A stretch of 64,000 nucleotides of DNA from Vibrio metoecus (GCF_000696385.1 NZ_JJMN01000046.1:186001-250000); one strand, 5' to 3'; positions 18,445 through 29,507 are shown, counted from the stretch's first letter. Notes: generated from the sequence alone by a model not told the origin. Numbers and translations are program-made.

Positions 18445-20029
18445 GGGGTTTTGATCTCCAGTTTCAGGCACTTATAGGCCAAAGTACGCTTAGGAATACC
18501 CAGACTTTGCGCAGCTTTTGCGCGATCGCCAGAAAAACGAGTAAGACGTTCGCTAATGATCTGCGCTTCATATTCATTCAGCGCCTGCTTCAAATCATTG
18601 ATGACGGCAAAGTCCGGTTCAGTGTTCATCACAGAGGGATGGGATGTTGCCGGAATTTGCAGGGCAGAAGAGTTCACCGGGGCAGATCCATTTAAGCACT
18701 CCATTGCTTGCAATCGGTGCGCAAAGCAACTGGCTTCCACTTCGGTACCAATCGGTGGTTTGCGCGCAACCAAACTCAATTAAATGCTTCAGTTCACGCA
18801 CGTTGCCCGGAAAGTCATACTGCTTCAGGCAATCGATCGCACGATAGTTCAAGCCACGAATACGCGTGTTGTGTTGTAAATTAAACACACGCACAAAATG
18901 CTCACCCAGCAGTTCAATATCTTCCAAACGTGCCGCTAACCGCGGCAACGTGATCGGATATTGGAACAAGCGATAGTAGAGATCTTGGCGAAAGGCTTTT
19001 TTGCGTACCTGATCGAGTAAGTTAACGTGAGTGGCAGAAACAAGGCGAAAGTCGGAACTCAGTTCTTGCTTGCCACCAAGAGGGCGAAAAGTGCGTGACT
19101 CTAATACCCGCAACAGCTTAGCTTGCAAAGTCAGCGGCATATCGCCGATCTCATCCAAAAACAAGGTTCCACCATTGGCCTGAGCGATCAACCCTTGTTT
19201 ATCTGAATCCGCGCCAAGAAAATGCGCCTTTGCAATACCCAAATAACTCACTTTCTAGCAGGTGCTCAGGGATCGCCGCACAGTTGATCGCGACAAATGG
19301 CGCCGACTTACGTGAGGAAAGCTCATGCACCGCTGCGGCAACCAACTCTTTTCCCGTTCCCGTTTCACCTTGCACCATCACAGATAACTGAGAATTGGCG
19401 GCAGAGACAATCTGCTCACGCAGTTTTTGCATGGCCGCACTCTCACCAATCAAAGTGCGCGATAACGCATTCGCGAGTGAGCGTTGCGCTGAATCACGTT
19501 CTATATCGGTCAAGGATTGCTTCAACGCTAAGCGGTTTTGCTCTTCCCGTTCCATCTCATTGAGCAACGACCATTGTTGCGAAAAGACATCGACAAATTT
19601 CAGGAAATCGTCATCGGCAAAAGCATTCACAATGCCGTGACTTTCGCCCATCAATAATAAAATGGAGTGCACTTGGCGTGTGCTCATCGGCAAAGGTTGC
19701 ACCCAGACCGAATCAAACATGCCCACTTTGGCCGTCAACTGGCTAAAAGTTCGATTAGATTGCCAGAAAACCAATTCTTCTGCGGTTAAATGCATGGCAT
19801 TGGAAGATTGCAATACATGGGCAAACGGCACATCAAAATCGGTAACAGACCATGCAAGCTGACGCTGTGGATCATGAGGCACAAGCAAGCGTCCATCAGA
19901 TGATGGTAACAACAAAAGGCTATCACTCAGATCCAAACCTTGAGTCAGCAGATCAACAAATTGCAGCGCAAGCTGGTGGGATCGTCTCACTCCCACCAAT
20001 TGAGTTGCAAACGTCAGCCATTGACTCAT
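18441..20029 (-). pseudogene. vasH: VasH, sigma-54 activator of T6SS genes, frame interrupted twice
   Basis: Three frames join to a bacterial enhancer-binding protein of about 529 residues. 20029-19222: N-terminal GAF-like sensory region starting [20 protein letters not shown], then AAA+ Walker [12 protein letters not shown] and the start of the sigma-54 contact loop (CKGAF). 19216-18753: rest of the AAA+ domain with Walker [15 protein letters not shown] and the arginine-rich LPRLAARLEDI segment. 18748-18441: linker and Fis-type helix-turn-helix KAAQSLGIPKRTLAYKCLKL. The frame shifts by one extra base at 19216-19222, inside the GAFTGA loop, and by one extra base at 18748-18753. VasH with RpoN drives hcp operons encoded elsewhere, so real loss would silence secretion. 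Confidence 0.85.
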
Positions 20030-20031
20030 GG

Positions 20032-22641
20032 TTACGCCACCTCTCCAATAAACTCACCCTCTTCCGCCGCTAGGCGAATACGCTCAACGGGCGCTCTTTC
20101 CGCTAGCTTATTGAGCAGTGCTAACGAGACAGGAGGGAGCAGTTGACCTTCAATGATCGCCTCTAACATACGTGCGCCATTTTCACTCCGTGTCGCACGG
20201 TTCAAGATCTCTTCAATCAAACTCTCTTCAATCACCACTTCGGCGTTGTAACGCGTCTTGAACAGTTTTTCGAGGCGAGCCAGTTTGCCACGTACAATCT
20301 GTGCCAACACTTCTTTACCCAGTGGCAAGTAAGGGATCACTTCCATACGCGCCAGCAGTGCGGGTTTAAAGAAAGCGGCCAATTCTGGATAGAGTGCTTC
20401 ATCGAGCTTGGCAGGTTCATCGGCATAATCGACTATGGTTTGGTAGCCTAAGTTCGACGTCAGGAAGAACACGATGTTTTGGCAGTCGATGACTCGACCT
20501 TCACCATCAGCGATTTCCCCTTTATCAAAGCCTTGGTAGAAGATATTTAAAACTTCTGGATGAGCTTTTTCTACCTCATCGAGTAGAACCACGGAGTAAG
20601 GCATCTTACGGATAGCCTCCGTCAGCACACCGCCTTCACCGTAGCCAACATAACCCGGAGGAGAACCAATCAAGCGTGAAACAGTGTGTTTCTCTTGGTA
20701 TTCCGACATGTTGATGGTGGTGAGAAACTGCTTACCACCGTAGAGTTGTTGCGCCAGTTGCACCACGGTTTCCGTTTTACCCACACCGCTTGGCCCAACC
20801 AATAGAAACGCGCCTTTTGGACGCCCAGAACGACGCAAATCCGCACGTGCAGTTAACAGATGGCGATGAATACGCTCGATCGCCGTCTCTTGCCCTTTAA
20901 TGGCTTGACCTAAAATCTCCGTCAAATGAGTGATTTTATGCAGCTCATCGGTGTTCATTTGATCCACTGGAACACCCGTCCAATCGGCGATGACTTCAGC
21001 AATCTGGTCTGCATCAACTTGGGGGTGCATCAGGCGCTGTTCATGTGCAATCGCTTCAAGGGCCTGATACTGCTCTTGCAGTGCCGTACGCACTACAGAT
21101 AAATGATCAGGATCTTGCGCTTCGCTTTGACTCAGCTCCATAAGCTCCGCTCGCAGCGCAATGATCGATTCGACCAAGCCTTTTTGCTGTTGCCAACTTT
21201 CCGTCAATGCGGCTTTTTCCGCTTCATCGGTCAACTCTTGATTACGCAAAACATCAAGACGCTCACTATCGACCTCTTGTCCTAGGAATTGCGCGCGCTG
21301 CAACATGTCAATTTCTAACTGACGTTGATGGCACAAGGTTTCCAATAGCGCTAAACGCTTAGGTGGGGTAGTCATGTTGATCGCGATACGCGCGCAAGCG
21401 GTATCCAACACATCAATCGCCTTGTCTGGCAGTTGACGGCCAGAGATATAGCGAGCCGAAAGCTCAGCAGCCGCTTTTAGGGCATCATCCGTGATCAGCA
21501 CATTGTGCGCCTGTTCATACACGCTATTGAGGCCGCGTAGAATATCCACCGCTTGTTCAATGGTCGGCTCATCGAGTTTGACCAACTGGAAACGGCGCGT
21601 TAACGCAGGATCTTTCTCAAAATATTTTTTGTATTCTTTCCAAGTGGTTGCCGCGACCGTGCTCAATTCTCCACGGGCTAATGCCGGTTTAAGCAAGTTA
21701 GCGGCATCACTGCCCCCTTCTTGGTTGCCTGAACCAATTAAGGTGTGTGCTTCATCAATAAACAAAATGATGGGCTTAGGTGACTGTTTGATCGCATCAA
21801 TCACCCCTTTTAGGCGTTTTTCGAACTCCCCTTTCACCGATGCTCCCGCTTGTAAACGGCCAAGGTCTAGCGCATAAAGTTCAACATTTTGCAGTTGTGT
21901 CGGCACTTTTCCAGCAACAACCCGCAGCGCCAAACCTTCAATCATGGCACTTTTACCGACACCGGCTTCACCCACAACTATCGGGTTGTTTTTGCGGCGG
22001 CGGCACAAAATGTCGATCATGAGGTTAAGTTCATTTTCACGGCACAATACGGGGTCCAGTTCACTGTTACGCGCTTGTTCAGTCACATTGGTGCAAAAAC
22101 GCCCTAGAGGTGTTTCCGCAGCCGCTTGCAGTGGGTTCGCGAGAGTTTTCTCGCTCTGCTCAACGGCGGTTTCGGCAGAATCACTCAAAATCATCACAAA
22201 GTGTTTTTTTAAGTTTTCGCGGTTGATGCTTTCAAACAGGCTGATCAATTTAAACGAAAGGTAACGATCCGCGCGCGTTAATGCGGCCAAGAAAATTGCG
22301 CCTGAACGCAGCTCATTTTGGTTAAGCTCTGTGCTCGAAAGCAGCCAAGCCTCTTGTAATAATTCAACAAGCAGGGGCGAAAATGCGGGATACGTATCGA
22401 GTACTTGTTCACGACTGTAGGTCGATGCGATCGCTTGTTTGACTTGATCAATGTCTAGCCCGGCTTGCTTGAGCACAAGGCGCACATCCGATAGAGGGTT
22501 ATCCAGTAACACATCCAGATAATGTTCGAGAGTGACTTCCGGATGCTGGCGTTCAATACAGAGCGATGCGGCTTGCTCCAGTGCTAATTTGCTTTGTGCA
22601 TTCAGTTTTGCAATAAGAGTGGGTAATTCAATACGGATCAC
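20032..22641 (-). CDS. clpV: ClpV (TssH), sheath-recycling AAA+ ATPase
   Basis: An 869-residue ClpB-like unfoldase. The N-domain (about residues 1-160) binds the VipB N-terminus of contracted sheaths. The first AAA+ domain has Walker [10 protein letters not shown], Walker [13 protein letters not shown] and arginine finger motif [10 protein letters not shown] coiled-coil middle region follows, and the second AAA+ domain has Walker [10 protein letters not shown], Walker [13 protein letters not shown] and pore loop GYVGYGEGG. It ends two bases before the vasH start. ClpV disassembles used VipA/VipB tubules so subunits can be reused. The frame is intact, unlike vasH just downstream. Confidence 0.96.
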   Translation of the reverse strand: MIRIELPTLIAKLNAQSKLALEQAASLCIERQHPEVTLEHYLDVLLDNPLSDVRLVLKQAGLDIDQVKQAIASTYSREQVLDTYPAFSPLLVELLQEAWLLSSTELNQNELRSGAIFLAALTRADRYLSFKLISLFESINRENLKKHFVMILSDSAETAVEQSEKTLANPLQAAAETPLGRFCTNVTEQARNSELDPVLCRENELNLMIDILCRRRKNNPIVVGEAGVGKSAMIEGLALRVVAGKVPTQLQNVELYALDLGRLQAGASVKGEFEKRLKGVIDAIKQSPKPIILFIDEAHTLIGSGNQEGGSDAANLLKPALARGELSTVAATTWKEYKKYFEKDPALTRRFQLVKLDEPTIEQAVDILRGLNSVYEQAHNVLITDDALKAAAELSARYISGRQLPDKAIDVLDTACARIAINMTTPPKRLALLETLCHQRQLEIDMLQRAQFLGQEVDSERLDVLRNQELTDEAEKAALTESWQQQKGLVESIIALRAELMELSQSEAQDPDHLSVVRTALQEQYQALEAIAHEQRLMHPQVDADQIAEVIADWTGVPVDQMNTDELHKITHLTEILGQAIKGQETAIERIHRHLLTARADLRRSGRPKGAFLLVGPSGVGKTETVVQLAQQLYGGKQFLTTINMSEYQEKHTVSRLIGSPPGYVGYGEGGVLTEAIRKMPYSVVLLDEVEKAHPEVLNIFYQGFDKGEIADGEGRVIDCQNIVFFLTSNLGYQTIVDYADEPAKLDEALYPELAAFFKPALLARMEVIPYLPLGKEVLAQIVRGKLARLEKLFKTRYNAEVVIEESLIEEILNRATRSENGARMLEAIIEGQLLPPVSLALLNKLAERAPVERIRLAAEEGEFIGEVA

Positions 22642-22666
22642 AACGTACCACCTAGCCTAATTATGT

Positions 22667-23440
22667 TTAAAGTATTTGATTGAGTTGATTGAGCACATCA
22701 CTGGATTTGCTGTGCAGTAGATAGCTGTAACCAAGAAACAGACCGATCCAGAGCACGATAAAGCCAGCAAAAACCGACCAAACTGGCATCTGCCGGCTTA
22801 AGGTGTATTTCGCTCGTACCACATGGTCGGTTGGGCGCGTGAAATCTTGCGGTTCACTCTCCTCAAAACTGCTGAGCAAATGATGCAAACGGTTGATTAC
22901 TTTTTCGCGCTCCGCTTGTCCTCCTTCCATGACTCGGTATTTCCCTTCAAAGCCTAAAATTAGGCATTGATAGATAAAGGCTAGCAACGCTTGGTAACGA
23001 TGGGGTTCACCTTCGAGACGGCTTAAAATGGTGAAGACTTTCTCGCCGCCCCAAGTCTCATTATGAAAGCGGGACAACATAGAGTGTTCCGCCCACACAC
23101 TGGATGCGCCCCATTCCGTTCCCATCACCGACTCATCCAAAAACGCACACAGGATGTAGCGATAGGCCATTAAGATCGCATGTTCGTAGCCTTGTTCGGT
23201 CAGTTCGATTTCAATCGCTTTAATTTCTTCAATCGTTTGGCGATAGATCTGTTCAATGTTGTCGCATTCGGTCAGCGAACGAACTCGTAGTGAAAGACCA
23301 AACAGGGGCGTTGCTGCATCAATCAACACATTTGGATTATCACCACGCAGCTGAAACCAGTAGTCTTGGTCGTGATTGATTTTTTCCACATCGTCAAACA
23401 ACAAACTGGCTAGTGGTGTCTCTTTTTTACTCTGTGACAT
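22667..23440 (-). CDS. vasF: VasF (TssL/DotU), inner-membrane T6SS protein
   Basis: A 257-residue DotU-family protein. The cytosolic hook domain (residues about 30-200) carries LRVRSLTECDNIEQIYRQTI and DESVMGTEWGASSVWAEHS, followed by YQCLILGFEGKYRVMEGG, the most conserved motif of the family. One C-terminal membrane span (VWSVFAGFIVLWIGLFLGYS) anchors it tail-first, leaving few residues in the periplasm. No peptidoglycan-binding extension is present. It partners with VasK and VasD in the membrane complex and docks the baseplate through VasE. Confidence 0.95.
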   Translation of the reverse strand: MSQSKKETPLASLLFDDVEKINHDQDYWFQLRGDNPNVLIDAATPLFGLSLRVRSLTECDNIEQIYRQTIEEIKAIEIELTEQGYEHAILMAYRYILCAFLDESVMGTEWGASSVWAEHSMLSRFHNETWGGEKVFTILSRLEGEPHRYQALLAFIYQCLILGFEGKYRVMEGGQAEREKVINRLHHLLSSFEESEPQDFTRPTDHVVRAKYTLSRQMPVWSVFAGFIVLWIGLFLGYSYLLHSKSSDVLNQLNQIL

Positions 23441-23442
23441 GA

Positions 23443-24777
23443 TTAGCTCCTGATGGCCCAGAATTGCAGCTCAAGGTCATCAAAAGCTGCAGCAACATGG
23501 AACGCGAAACCGCTAGAGTGCGTTAACATCGCCCACGCGGCGCTGGTTTTATCCAATTGGTAGTAGGTATAACCAGCATGGTATGGCAACTGACGCGGCG
23601 CGACAGGTAATGGTGTAAGTGGAATACCCGGCAACTGCAGTGAGATAAGCTCGCGAATTTTCTCCACCGAAGCCACTTTGGTTTGCTGAGTAAACAGACG
23701 ACGCAGTTCATCCAGTGGCATGCGTGCTTTCACGGCAATAATAAATTCAGCGCTGTCCATCAACTGTGGATCATGAATTGGCGCGACCATCAAACCGTAC
23801 TTACGTTTATCAAGCTGAATCGAAACAGCCCGCGGCTCTAGCACCACGCTCAAGCTCTGACGCAGACTGTGGATCAAAGGCTGGAATGACTGGCTTGGTA
23901 AGTCATGGTTATAACTGGGTAGATTCGGCGGTAGACGGCTCTCATCAGTAAAAGTGGCGAGCTCACCACACACCGAAGAGAGGCATTCAAATAAACGTTC
24001 TGGAGCCAAACTGCGTAGCTCGGCGAGATGTTTCATTTGCGGTTGTAGGCGGTTTAATGCTTGCAACAGCATAAAATCAGACACGTCGGCCACCCCACCT
24101 TGCGCTGGGGAACTGATTCGCTGTGCGATGTTTTTTGCTCGCTCACGCATCAGCCCTGACATCTCATTAATAAAACGGTGCAGTGCAGAAATGCCCACCA
24201 CATTGAGGTGGCAAGGAATAAAGTCGGGATCGAGCACGACACTGCCATCAGGACGTTTTTCTAAGATACGACCGATCGCAATCGAAGCAAATGAGCTGCG
24301 GTCTTCACGCTCAAGCATGAGTTGCAAGCGCACTGGAGACACATCAATCGTTGTGGTATCGCCTTGCACACTGTGCACATCACGCACCTCAAGACGACGG
24401 CTAATGTAACGTCCTGTGCCACGTTCTTCAGGCCAGTTAATCTCCATCAGGGATTCACTGCGTAGTGGTACCGCCAGATAAACAATCTGATTGGCCAATG
24501 ACGCATCGGTCACTTCGAGCGCATCAGGCAGATGATCTTCTTGCGGAATACGGAAAGCCGTTCCATCAGGCATCACCCCTACTGCGCGCTCAATCGCGAT
24601 GCGGCCAAAAGAGAGGTATTCAGGGTTAAGTGATAACTCAGAAATACCATACAAATAACGACTCACGGTGCTCAGGCGTTCATCCAGGCAGTACTCCGTA
24701 TATCTCTGCTGTTGCTGAAAATGCTGGGGTTTAATGAACAGCCCTTCATTCCAGATCACTCGGTTACGCGCAAACAT
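23443..24777 (-). CDS. vasE: VasE (TssK), baseplate protein linking to the membrane complex
   Basis: A 444-residue TssK-family protein of normal length. It starts MFARNRVIWNEGLFIKPQHF, and the phrase GLFIKPQHFQQQ is the signature of this family. Further family features include ISALHRFINEMSGLMRERAK and the C-terminal domain with LPYHAGYTYYQLDK that binds VasF. TssK trimers form the outer baseplate arms; the fold resembles phage receptor-binding proteins. It follows vasD by 6 bp and precedes vasF by 2 bp in the tightly packed core operon. Confidence 0.95.
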   Translation of the reverse strand: MFARNRVIWNEGLFIKPQHFQQQQRYTEYCLDERLSTVSRYLYGISELSLNPEYLSFGRIAIERAVGVMPDGTAFRIPQEDHLPDALEVTDASLANQIVYLAVPLRSESLMEINWPEERGTGRYISRRLEVRDVHSVQGDTTTIDVSPVRLQLMLEREDRSSFASIAIGRILEKRPDGSVVLDPDFIPCHLNVVGISALHRFINEMSGLMRERAKNIAQRISSPAQGGVADVSDFMLLQALNRLQPQMKHLAELRSLAPERLFECLSSVCGELATFTDESRLPPNLPSYNHDLPSQSFQPLIHSLRQSLSVVLEPRAVSIQLDKRKYGLMVAPIHDPQLMDSAEFIIAVKARMPLDELRRLFTQQTKVASVEKIRELISLQLPGIPLTPLPVAPRQLPYHAGYTYYQLDKTSAAWAMLTHSSGFAFHVAAAFDDLELQFWAIRS

Positions 24778-24783
24778 CGTTTG

Positions 24784-25260
24784 TTATTCCACCTTATCCA
24801 ATTTCACATCGTAGTCTTTGAATAGCATCAGCAAGTGATACTCTCGTCCTTTGTTAAGCACCTTGACCGCTTTCTTCCACTCGCTCAGCTCTGGCTCGGC
24901 AAAATGCGCCATAACGCCGATGTAGTTCGTTTCTTCATCCACTTCAAAAGCGTTCACAAACTTGAACTGTCCGGGCGTCAATACGTAGTCGTAGTTTTTA
25001 ACAAAGTTACTGCGCAGCGCTTTTTTATAATCGGTTTTGAGCTGGTCGTAGTCGGATGACATAAACATTGAGTCATCTTTTAGCTCAAAGACTTGAATTT
25101 CAATCGGTGACGCTTCCCCCCAAATGTTGGGGTTCACCCCTTCATCACTCACAAGACTGAAGGTCACTTTAGTTGGCTCTTTCGCAGGCTCGTACTGTTC
25201 CGACGAACTGCAAGCGGTCAATACCATCAACGAAAACAGCATCCACAGCACTTTGTTCAC
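24784..25260 (-). CDS. vasD: VasD (TssJ), outer-membrane lipoprotein of the T6SS
   Basis: A 158-residue lipoprotein. It begins MNKVLWMLFSLMVLTACSSS with lipobox LTAC, so Cys 17 is the lipidated N-terminus; the following Ser residues favour outer-membrane sorting. The mature part has the transthyretin-like TssJ fold, with NIWGEASPIEIQVFELKD and ALRSNFVKNYDYVLTPGQF. It caps the periplasmic end of VasK. The start lies 2 bp after the fha gene. Confidence 0.94.
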   Translation of the reverse strand: MNKVLWMLFSLMVLTACSSSEQYEPAKEPTKVTFSLVSDEGVNPNIWGEASPIEIQVFELKDDSMFMSSDYDQLKTDYKKALRSNFVKNYDYVLTPGQFKFVNAFEVDEETNYIGVMAHFAEPELSEWKKAVKVLNKGREYHLLMLFKDYDVKLDKVE

Positions 25261-25262
25261 GG

Positions 25263-26750
25263 TTATAGCTCCAGTTGCTTCTCGCGAATTTTGCGATCGT
25301 AGGCTTGCTCAAAGATCTCCCAGAACAGTTTTTCAAATCCACGCTGACGATTAGAGGTCAACTCTTGGTAATAGCTGCAATACATATTCCAAGCCCATGC
25401 ATCCGTTGAAGTTTGCGTAGCATCCGAATTACGTTTGTAATGATGGAAACGGCGCAGCATCACTTGTGGAGAGAAAGCATTGAGGATTTGGCTTAACGCT
25501 TCTGACGTCGCAAACTGCATGGCTTCGTTATGGTCACGTACCGTTTTTAGGCTTTCCGCAATCGCAGCGGGCGCTGAAAGGTGCACCACACTTTTCTCTG
25601 CATCGTATAGCGTGCGTATTGTTTCTTCGTAAGAGAGGCCTAAACGCAGTGGGTTATCTTCAATCGGTTGTAGGTTGCGATTCAAAGTACCGAAACGGCT
25701 TTCACTGACCTGTTGGTGCAAATCGAGTAAACCACGAACACACGCTTGTAAAGATTCACCTAACTCTTGCGACAGCAAATGCATGCGTGTCATATCATGC
25801 TCATCGCTCAAATCAACACCCAGTCCTTCTAAGATCGGGCCGGTAACTAGGTGGTTAACTTGGCTAGTCGGTGAGGTATGCAAGTGAGAATATGCGTTTT
25901 TTTCCTGCTGCGGCTGGAAACTTTTCGCGACTTCCTCTTCTAACAAATCCAGTACTTTTTCATCCATTGTGAAGCCCTCTGATACGTTGCTTGCGCTAGT
26001 GTTATTGTGTGAAACGGTGGGATTAGAGGAAGCCATATTGGGTGCTTCCGTTTTGATTTGTTTTGAAAATGTGGCTTTCGCAAAACCGAGAATTTTCTTC
26101 AGACGGATCGATGACGTCATTTCATATTCACTGTCCGCCTGCGGCGTAAAATCGGCGTTTTGCAGTACCAAATTGTCCTGCGGAACCAAACTAGGTTGCT
26201 CCGGTGAGACCGGTTCATGGGCTGATTCATCCAGAAGTGAGGTAGCACTGCTGGAGGTTCCCATCAAAGTGTCGAGTGCCTGTAACGGATCGGTATTGGG
26301 CGATACGTCGGTTTTTTCTGGTTCAATATCCAAGGTTAAATCAGCGAGCAAATCTTCTTGTTGTGATGAAAACAGCGTATCGAGTGAGCCATATTGATCT
26401 TCCACTTCCAGCGCATTACCAAACAACACCCGTAACCGATAGGGCCCAACACTGATTTCATCTTTATGAGTAAGACGTGCTAACTTTTCCCGCCCCAACG
26501 GCATGTCCGCCCCATTGACGTAGGTTTCGCCACAGTTGTCTTTTAAGCAGTATGCACCATCGACCATCATGACTTCACAGTGCACCGGCTTTACGCTGCC
26601 TTGCGCATCCACTAAACGCCATTGTGCTGCAGGCGAAGCACCAATAACGCCGCCGGCGGATGTCCAAGTATGCTGAGCCGACAGGCCCGATTCTAGGTGT
26701 TGAGCATTGGTGACTAAGAGGGTCAACGAAGGAAGCGTCACTGAGTTCAT
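25263..26750 (-). CDS. Fha-domain T6SS protein (VasC/Fha type)
   Basis: A 495-residue protein of the type VI FHA family. Residues about 25-115 form the forkhead-associated domain, which binds phosphothreonine: DNCGETYVNGADMPLGRE and ISVGPYRLRVLFGN. A long acidic, low-complexity middle (about 125-290) has many Ser, Asp and Gln. The C-terminal VI-FHA domain includes GLGVDLSDEHDMTRMHLLSQ and NPLRLGLSYEETIRTLYDAE, and ends FWEIFEQAYDRKIREKQLEL. No Ser/Thr kinase or phosphatase gene is present in the window, so how it is switched is unclear; some homologues work without phosphorylation. It sits between vasB and vasD. Confidence 0.92.
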   Translation of the reverse strand: MNSVTLPSLTLLVTNAQHLESGLSAQHTWTSAGGVIGASPAAQWRLVDAQGSVKPVHCEVMMVDGAYCLKDNCGETYVNGADMPLGREKLARLTHKDEISVGPYRLRVLFGNALEVEDQYGSLDTLFSSQQEDLLADLTLDIEPEKTDVSPNTDPLQALDTLMGTSSSATSLLDESAHEPVSPEQPSLVPQDNLVLQNADFTPQADSEYEMTSSIRLKKILGFAKATFSKQIKTEAPNMASSNPTVSHNNTSASNVSEGFTMDEKVLDLLEEEVAKSFQPQQEKNAYSHLHTSPTSQVNHLVTGPILEGLGVDLSDEHDMTRMHLLSQELGESLQACVRGLLDLHQQVSESRFGTLNRNLQPIEDNPLRLGLSYEETIRTLYDAEKSVVHLSAPAAIAESLKTVRDHNEAMQFATSEALSQILNAFSPQVMLRRFHHYKRNSDATQTSTDAWAWNMYCSYYQELTSNRQRGFEKLFWEIFEQAYDRKIREKQLEL

Positions 26751-26752
26751 GG

Positions 26753-27769
26753 TTATTGCCTTACTTGAATTAAAACGTGTTTATTGGCTGCATCTTGGCC
26801 AAGAAACGAGGTCCAGCCGAGGGCGATATTTTGTTCAGAATCCAGACAAAACACCGGAGCTTCACTCTCATCCATCGTCAGCTCAAGGTCATACGCCATC
26901 TGCTCACGTAAGATAAACTCGACTAACTTACAAAGCGGTTGATACTCTTTGCCGGATGGCAAAAAATCCGCAAATCGACTGCGCGATAACTGCTTAATGC
27001 AGATGATGAATTTTCCGCAGCAATCCACGACCGATTCGCCAATCACCGTATCAACACCTAAGCGCGCATTCTGATGACCCAGTGCCAGTTGCTGGCTACG
27101 GTCAATCAACACTCGACGCCTTACCCACTGGCGAATGGAGACATCCGGTAAATCAAAGCAATGTGCGATAATGCCGGCAACCACTTGCGGAGAGCGACTG
27201 CGCCCAGCCAACGTGCCAGCATAAGCCAGCATCTTGCACCAGTTGATCGGCGTTTCACCGCGCAGATCTGGGTCACCCAATCCCACTAGCGCAAACAGTT
27301 GTGCTGAGAACACATCCTGCGCGCCGGGCTGAAAACGCACGTAGTAACGGTATTTACGCCAAACTCGATAAACTAAATTAATCAATCGATTATTGAAAAA
27401 ATCGAGAAATGGTTGCTTGTGTCCGCCCGGTTCTTCCGTCACCAGCTGTTCAATAATGAATCCGGGTAAAGGGGATTGTGCCCCCGAAAAACCAAAAAAG
27501 TTGGTGAGCATGACCCAACGCTCATCTTCACGAGCTTCTAACGCCATCACATCACTAGGCGAAAATCCAAGGCTTGGGTTGGCACTAAACACCAAACGGC
27601 ACTCACGCTCCCACTCTTCCGACTCTGGATTCAGATCAGCCAACTTTTGCAATAGCTCAACCAGTTGATAGAAGTTGTATTCCCTAACATTCCCCGGCAA
27701 GCTCATCGCAGAGGCTTGCGCTGGATCTGAATTCAGATCAATGGCTGCATTCCGCTCTGTGTGCCCCAT
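26753..27769 (-). CDS. vasB: VasB (TssG), baseplate wedge protein
   Basis: A 338-residue TssG-family protein. Family motifs include EYNFYQLVELLQKL near the start, FFGFSGAQSPLPGFIIEQLV, and the following FLDFFNNRLINLVYRVWRKY. TssG pairs with two TssF chains to form the baseplate wedge. The start overlaps vasA by 37 bp in another frame, which implies translational coupling and fits the 1:2 complex of the two proteins. Confidence 0.94.
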   Translation of the reverse strand: MGHTERNAAIDLNSDPAQASAMSLPGNVREYNFYQLVELLQKLADLNPESEEWERECRLVFSANPSLGFSPSDVMALEAREDERWVMLTNFFGFSGAQSPLPGFIIEQLVTEEPGGHKQPFLDFFNNRLINLVYRVWRKYRYYVRFQPGAQDVFSAQLFALVGLGDPDLRGETPINWCKMLAYAGTLAGRSRSPQVVAGIIAHCFDLPDVSIRQWVRRRVLIDRSQQLALGHQNARLGVDTVIGESVVDCCGKFIICIKQLSRSRFADFLPSGKEYQPLCKLVEFILREQMAYDLELTMDESEAPVFCLDSEQNIALGWTSFLGQDAANKHVLIQVRQ

Positions 27770-29502
27770 GAGTACTTCTCTTGATTGCTGATGTTGACCA
27801 CGACCAATTCGTGGAATGAGTTAATGCTGGCGTAAAGCGCAAAGAAATGGCTGAGTACCGTACCAAACAAAAACAGATCGCCTTCGGACCCAAAGCCTGC
27901 TTGATCAACGTACAAAGTCGATTGCAAACCACGTACAGGTAAACCACGAAGGATTTTATCCATCGGTTTCGATTCGATTTTGACTATGCCATCGAGGCGC
28001 ATGCGTGCGACTCGCTCAGCTTGCCTATCCACCAAGGCACGAAAATCGTAGGCGCGCAGCACGCAGCTCAGGGCATCCTTTGATAACAGAGAGAGATAAT
28101 TGAGCGAGAGGTTCGAAATCAACGTCCACAATAGGCTGCCATCGAGCACGGGACGCAACGACTGTGATGGCACCGTAATATTTTTAAATGTGGCAAAAGG
28201 GGGTGAACTATCTGTTGCCACACAAATATCTCCCACCCCCAGTTCCAATGGCAGCAAGCGATTGGTGCAGGTGAGTTTGATCGAGACGGCTTCATCTACG
28301 CCGATGGACAGCGTTTCATCACCGCGCACAAAAGAGATAAAGGAATCAAACCCATCCCCCCGGATGCTCTCTTTCACTCGTGTGCGGTAGTACAGAGCCT
28401 GACGATGACGAACTCGTTCGACCTCATGTTGAAAACTCTCGAAAGAGGAGTAAACCCGCTTCTCACCGCGGATCCGTTTCCCTTCTGATTGGGTGTCTTG
28501 CCAGCCAACTACTTGATCCACGCTAAAAATTTCATAGTGGGCAGGATAGCGACTGGACGGGACGATTCGATACTCAGAACGACGTCCAGTCAAATCAATC
28601 GGGTCAGCATCATGCTCGAACAGATTAATGACTGGCGTACAGTAGAGTTGAAAATTATCCTGACGAACTCGCGTATCCGCGGGCAGTGTTTTTGAAAAAT
28701 AGATACGTAAGGTGAAATCACCACTCACCGCTTTCGGTAAAGCTTTGGCAAAGCCTTTCACATCAAAGAAATGAAATGCCTCAGGAAACGACAGGTACTC
28801 TTGTAAGATTCGATAGCCGTCATAGACATTTTTTGGATAAGGCAGCAGTGCTTGATCGCTAGAAAAACCGACGGTAGAAAACGCATCAGCAGGCAGTGCG
28901 AATTCGACACCCTGCACTTCAATGGTCATTTTTTGTAGATAATGGTGTAACCAAAGATAGAGGGTCTGCGAGCTGTATTTATCACCACCCAAGTAAAAAC
29001 GCAGTGTATCGAGCTTAGCGTCACCGACTGTCATATCACCCAACATGCGCAGAGAGATCTGAATAGTGGTCGCTTCGCGAGTATGCTCAGCATGAACGCC
29101 TTGACATTGCATCGGGTACAACACTACATCACGGCAAGTATTGAAATGACACGCTGTGCCAAATACGGGCTTACTATCCAATTGAGTATTGCGTGGAATG
29201 ACTTGCTTTTCGCTGACACTTTTATCAGGTTCAAACGCTACCACACTCATGCTCGGGATAGGGCGCAGATAATTTGGCCACAACATGTTAATGATGGAGT
29301 GAGTGAGTTCAGGGAACTCATCCTCCACCTTTTCGCGCAAACGCGCGGTAAGAAATGCAAAACCTTCCAAAAGACGCTCAACGTCAGGATCGGTCGTACG
29401 GCCATGAAGAAAACGCGAAAGCTGAGGGTGAATTTCGGTAAATTCTTTCCCCTGCTCTTTTAAAAAAGCGAGCTCTTCCCTGAAATACTTGTCTTGCGTC
29501 AT
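27733..29502 (-). CDS. vasA: VasA (TssF), baseplate wedge protein
   Basis: A 589-residue TssF-family protein, full length. It starts MTQDKYFREELAFLKEQGKE, then shows the family motifs LLEGFAFLTARLREKVEDEF and HSIINMLWPNYLRPIPSMSV. Its middle is beta-rich and the C-terminal part contains GTVLSHFFALYASINSFHEL. With VasB it forms the wedge that surrounds the VgrG hub; homology runs to phage gp6. It starts 5 bp after the tssE stop. Confidence 0.94.
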   Translation of the reverse strand: MTQDKYFREELAFLKEQGKEFTEIHPQLSRFLHGRTTDPDVERLLEGFAFLTARLREKVEDEFPELTHSIINMLWPNYLRPIPSMSVVAFEPDKSVSEKQVIPRNTQLDSKPVFGTACHFNTCRDVVLYPMQCQGVHAEHTREATTIQISLRMLGDMTVGDAKLDTLRFYLGGDKYSSQTLYLWLHHYLQKMTIEVQGVEFALPADAFSTVGFSSDQALLPYPKNVYDGYRILQEYLSFPEAFHFFDVKGFAKALPKAVSGDFTLRIYFSKTLPADTRVRQDNFQLYCTPVINLFEHDADPIDLTGRRSEYRIVPSSRYPAHYEIFSVDQVVGWQDTQSEGKRIRGEKRVYSSFESFQHEVERVRHRQALYYRTRVKESIRGDGFDSFISFVRGDETLSIGVDEAVSIKLTCTNRLLPLELGVGDICVATDSSPPFATFKNITVPSQSLRPVLDGSLLWTLISNLSLNYLSLLSKDALSCVLRAYDFRALVDRQAERVARMRLDGIVKIESKPMDKILRGLPVRGLQSTLYVDQAGFGSEGDLFLFGTVLSHFFALYASINSFHELVVVNISNQEKYSWGTQSGMQPLI

Positions 29503-29507
29503 AGAGG

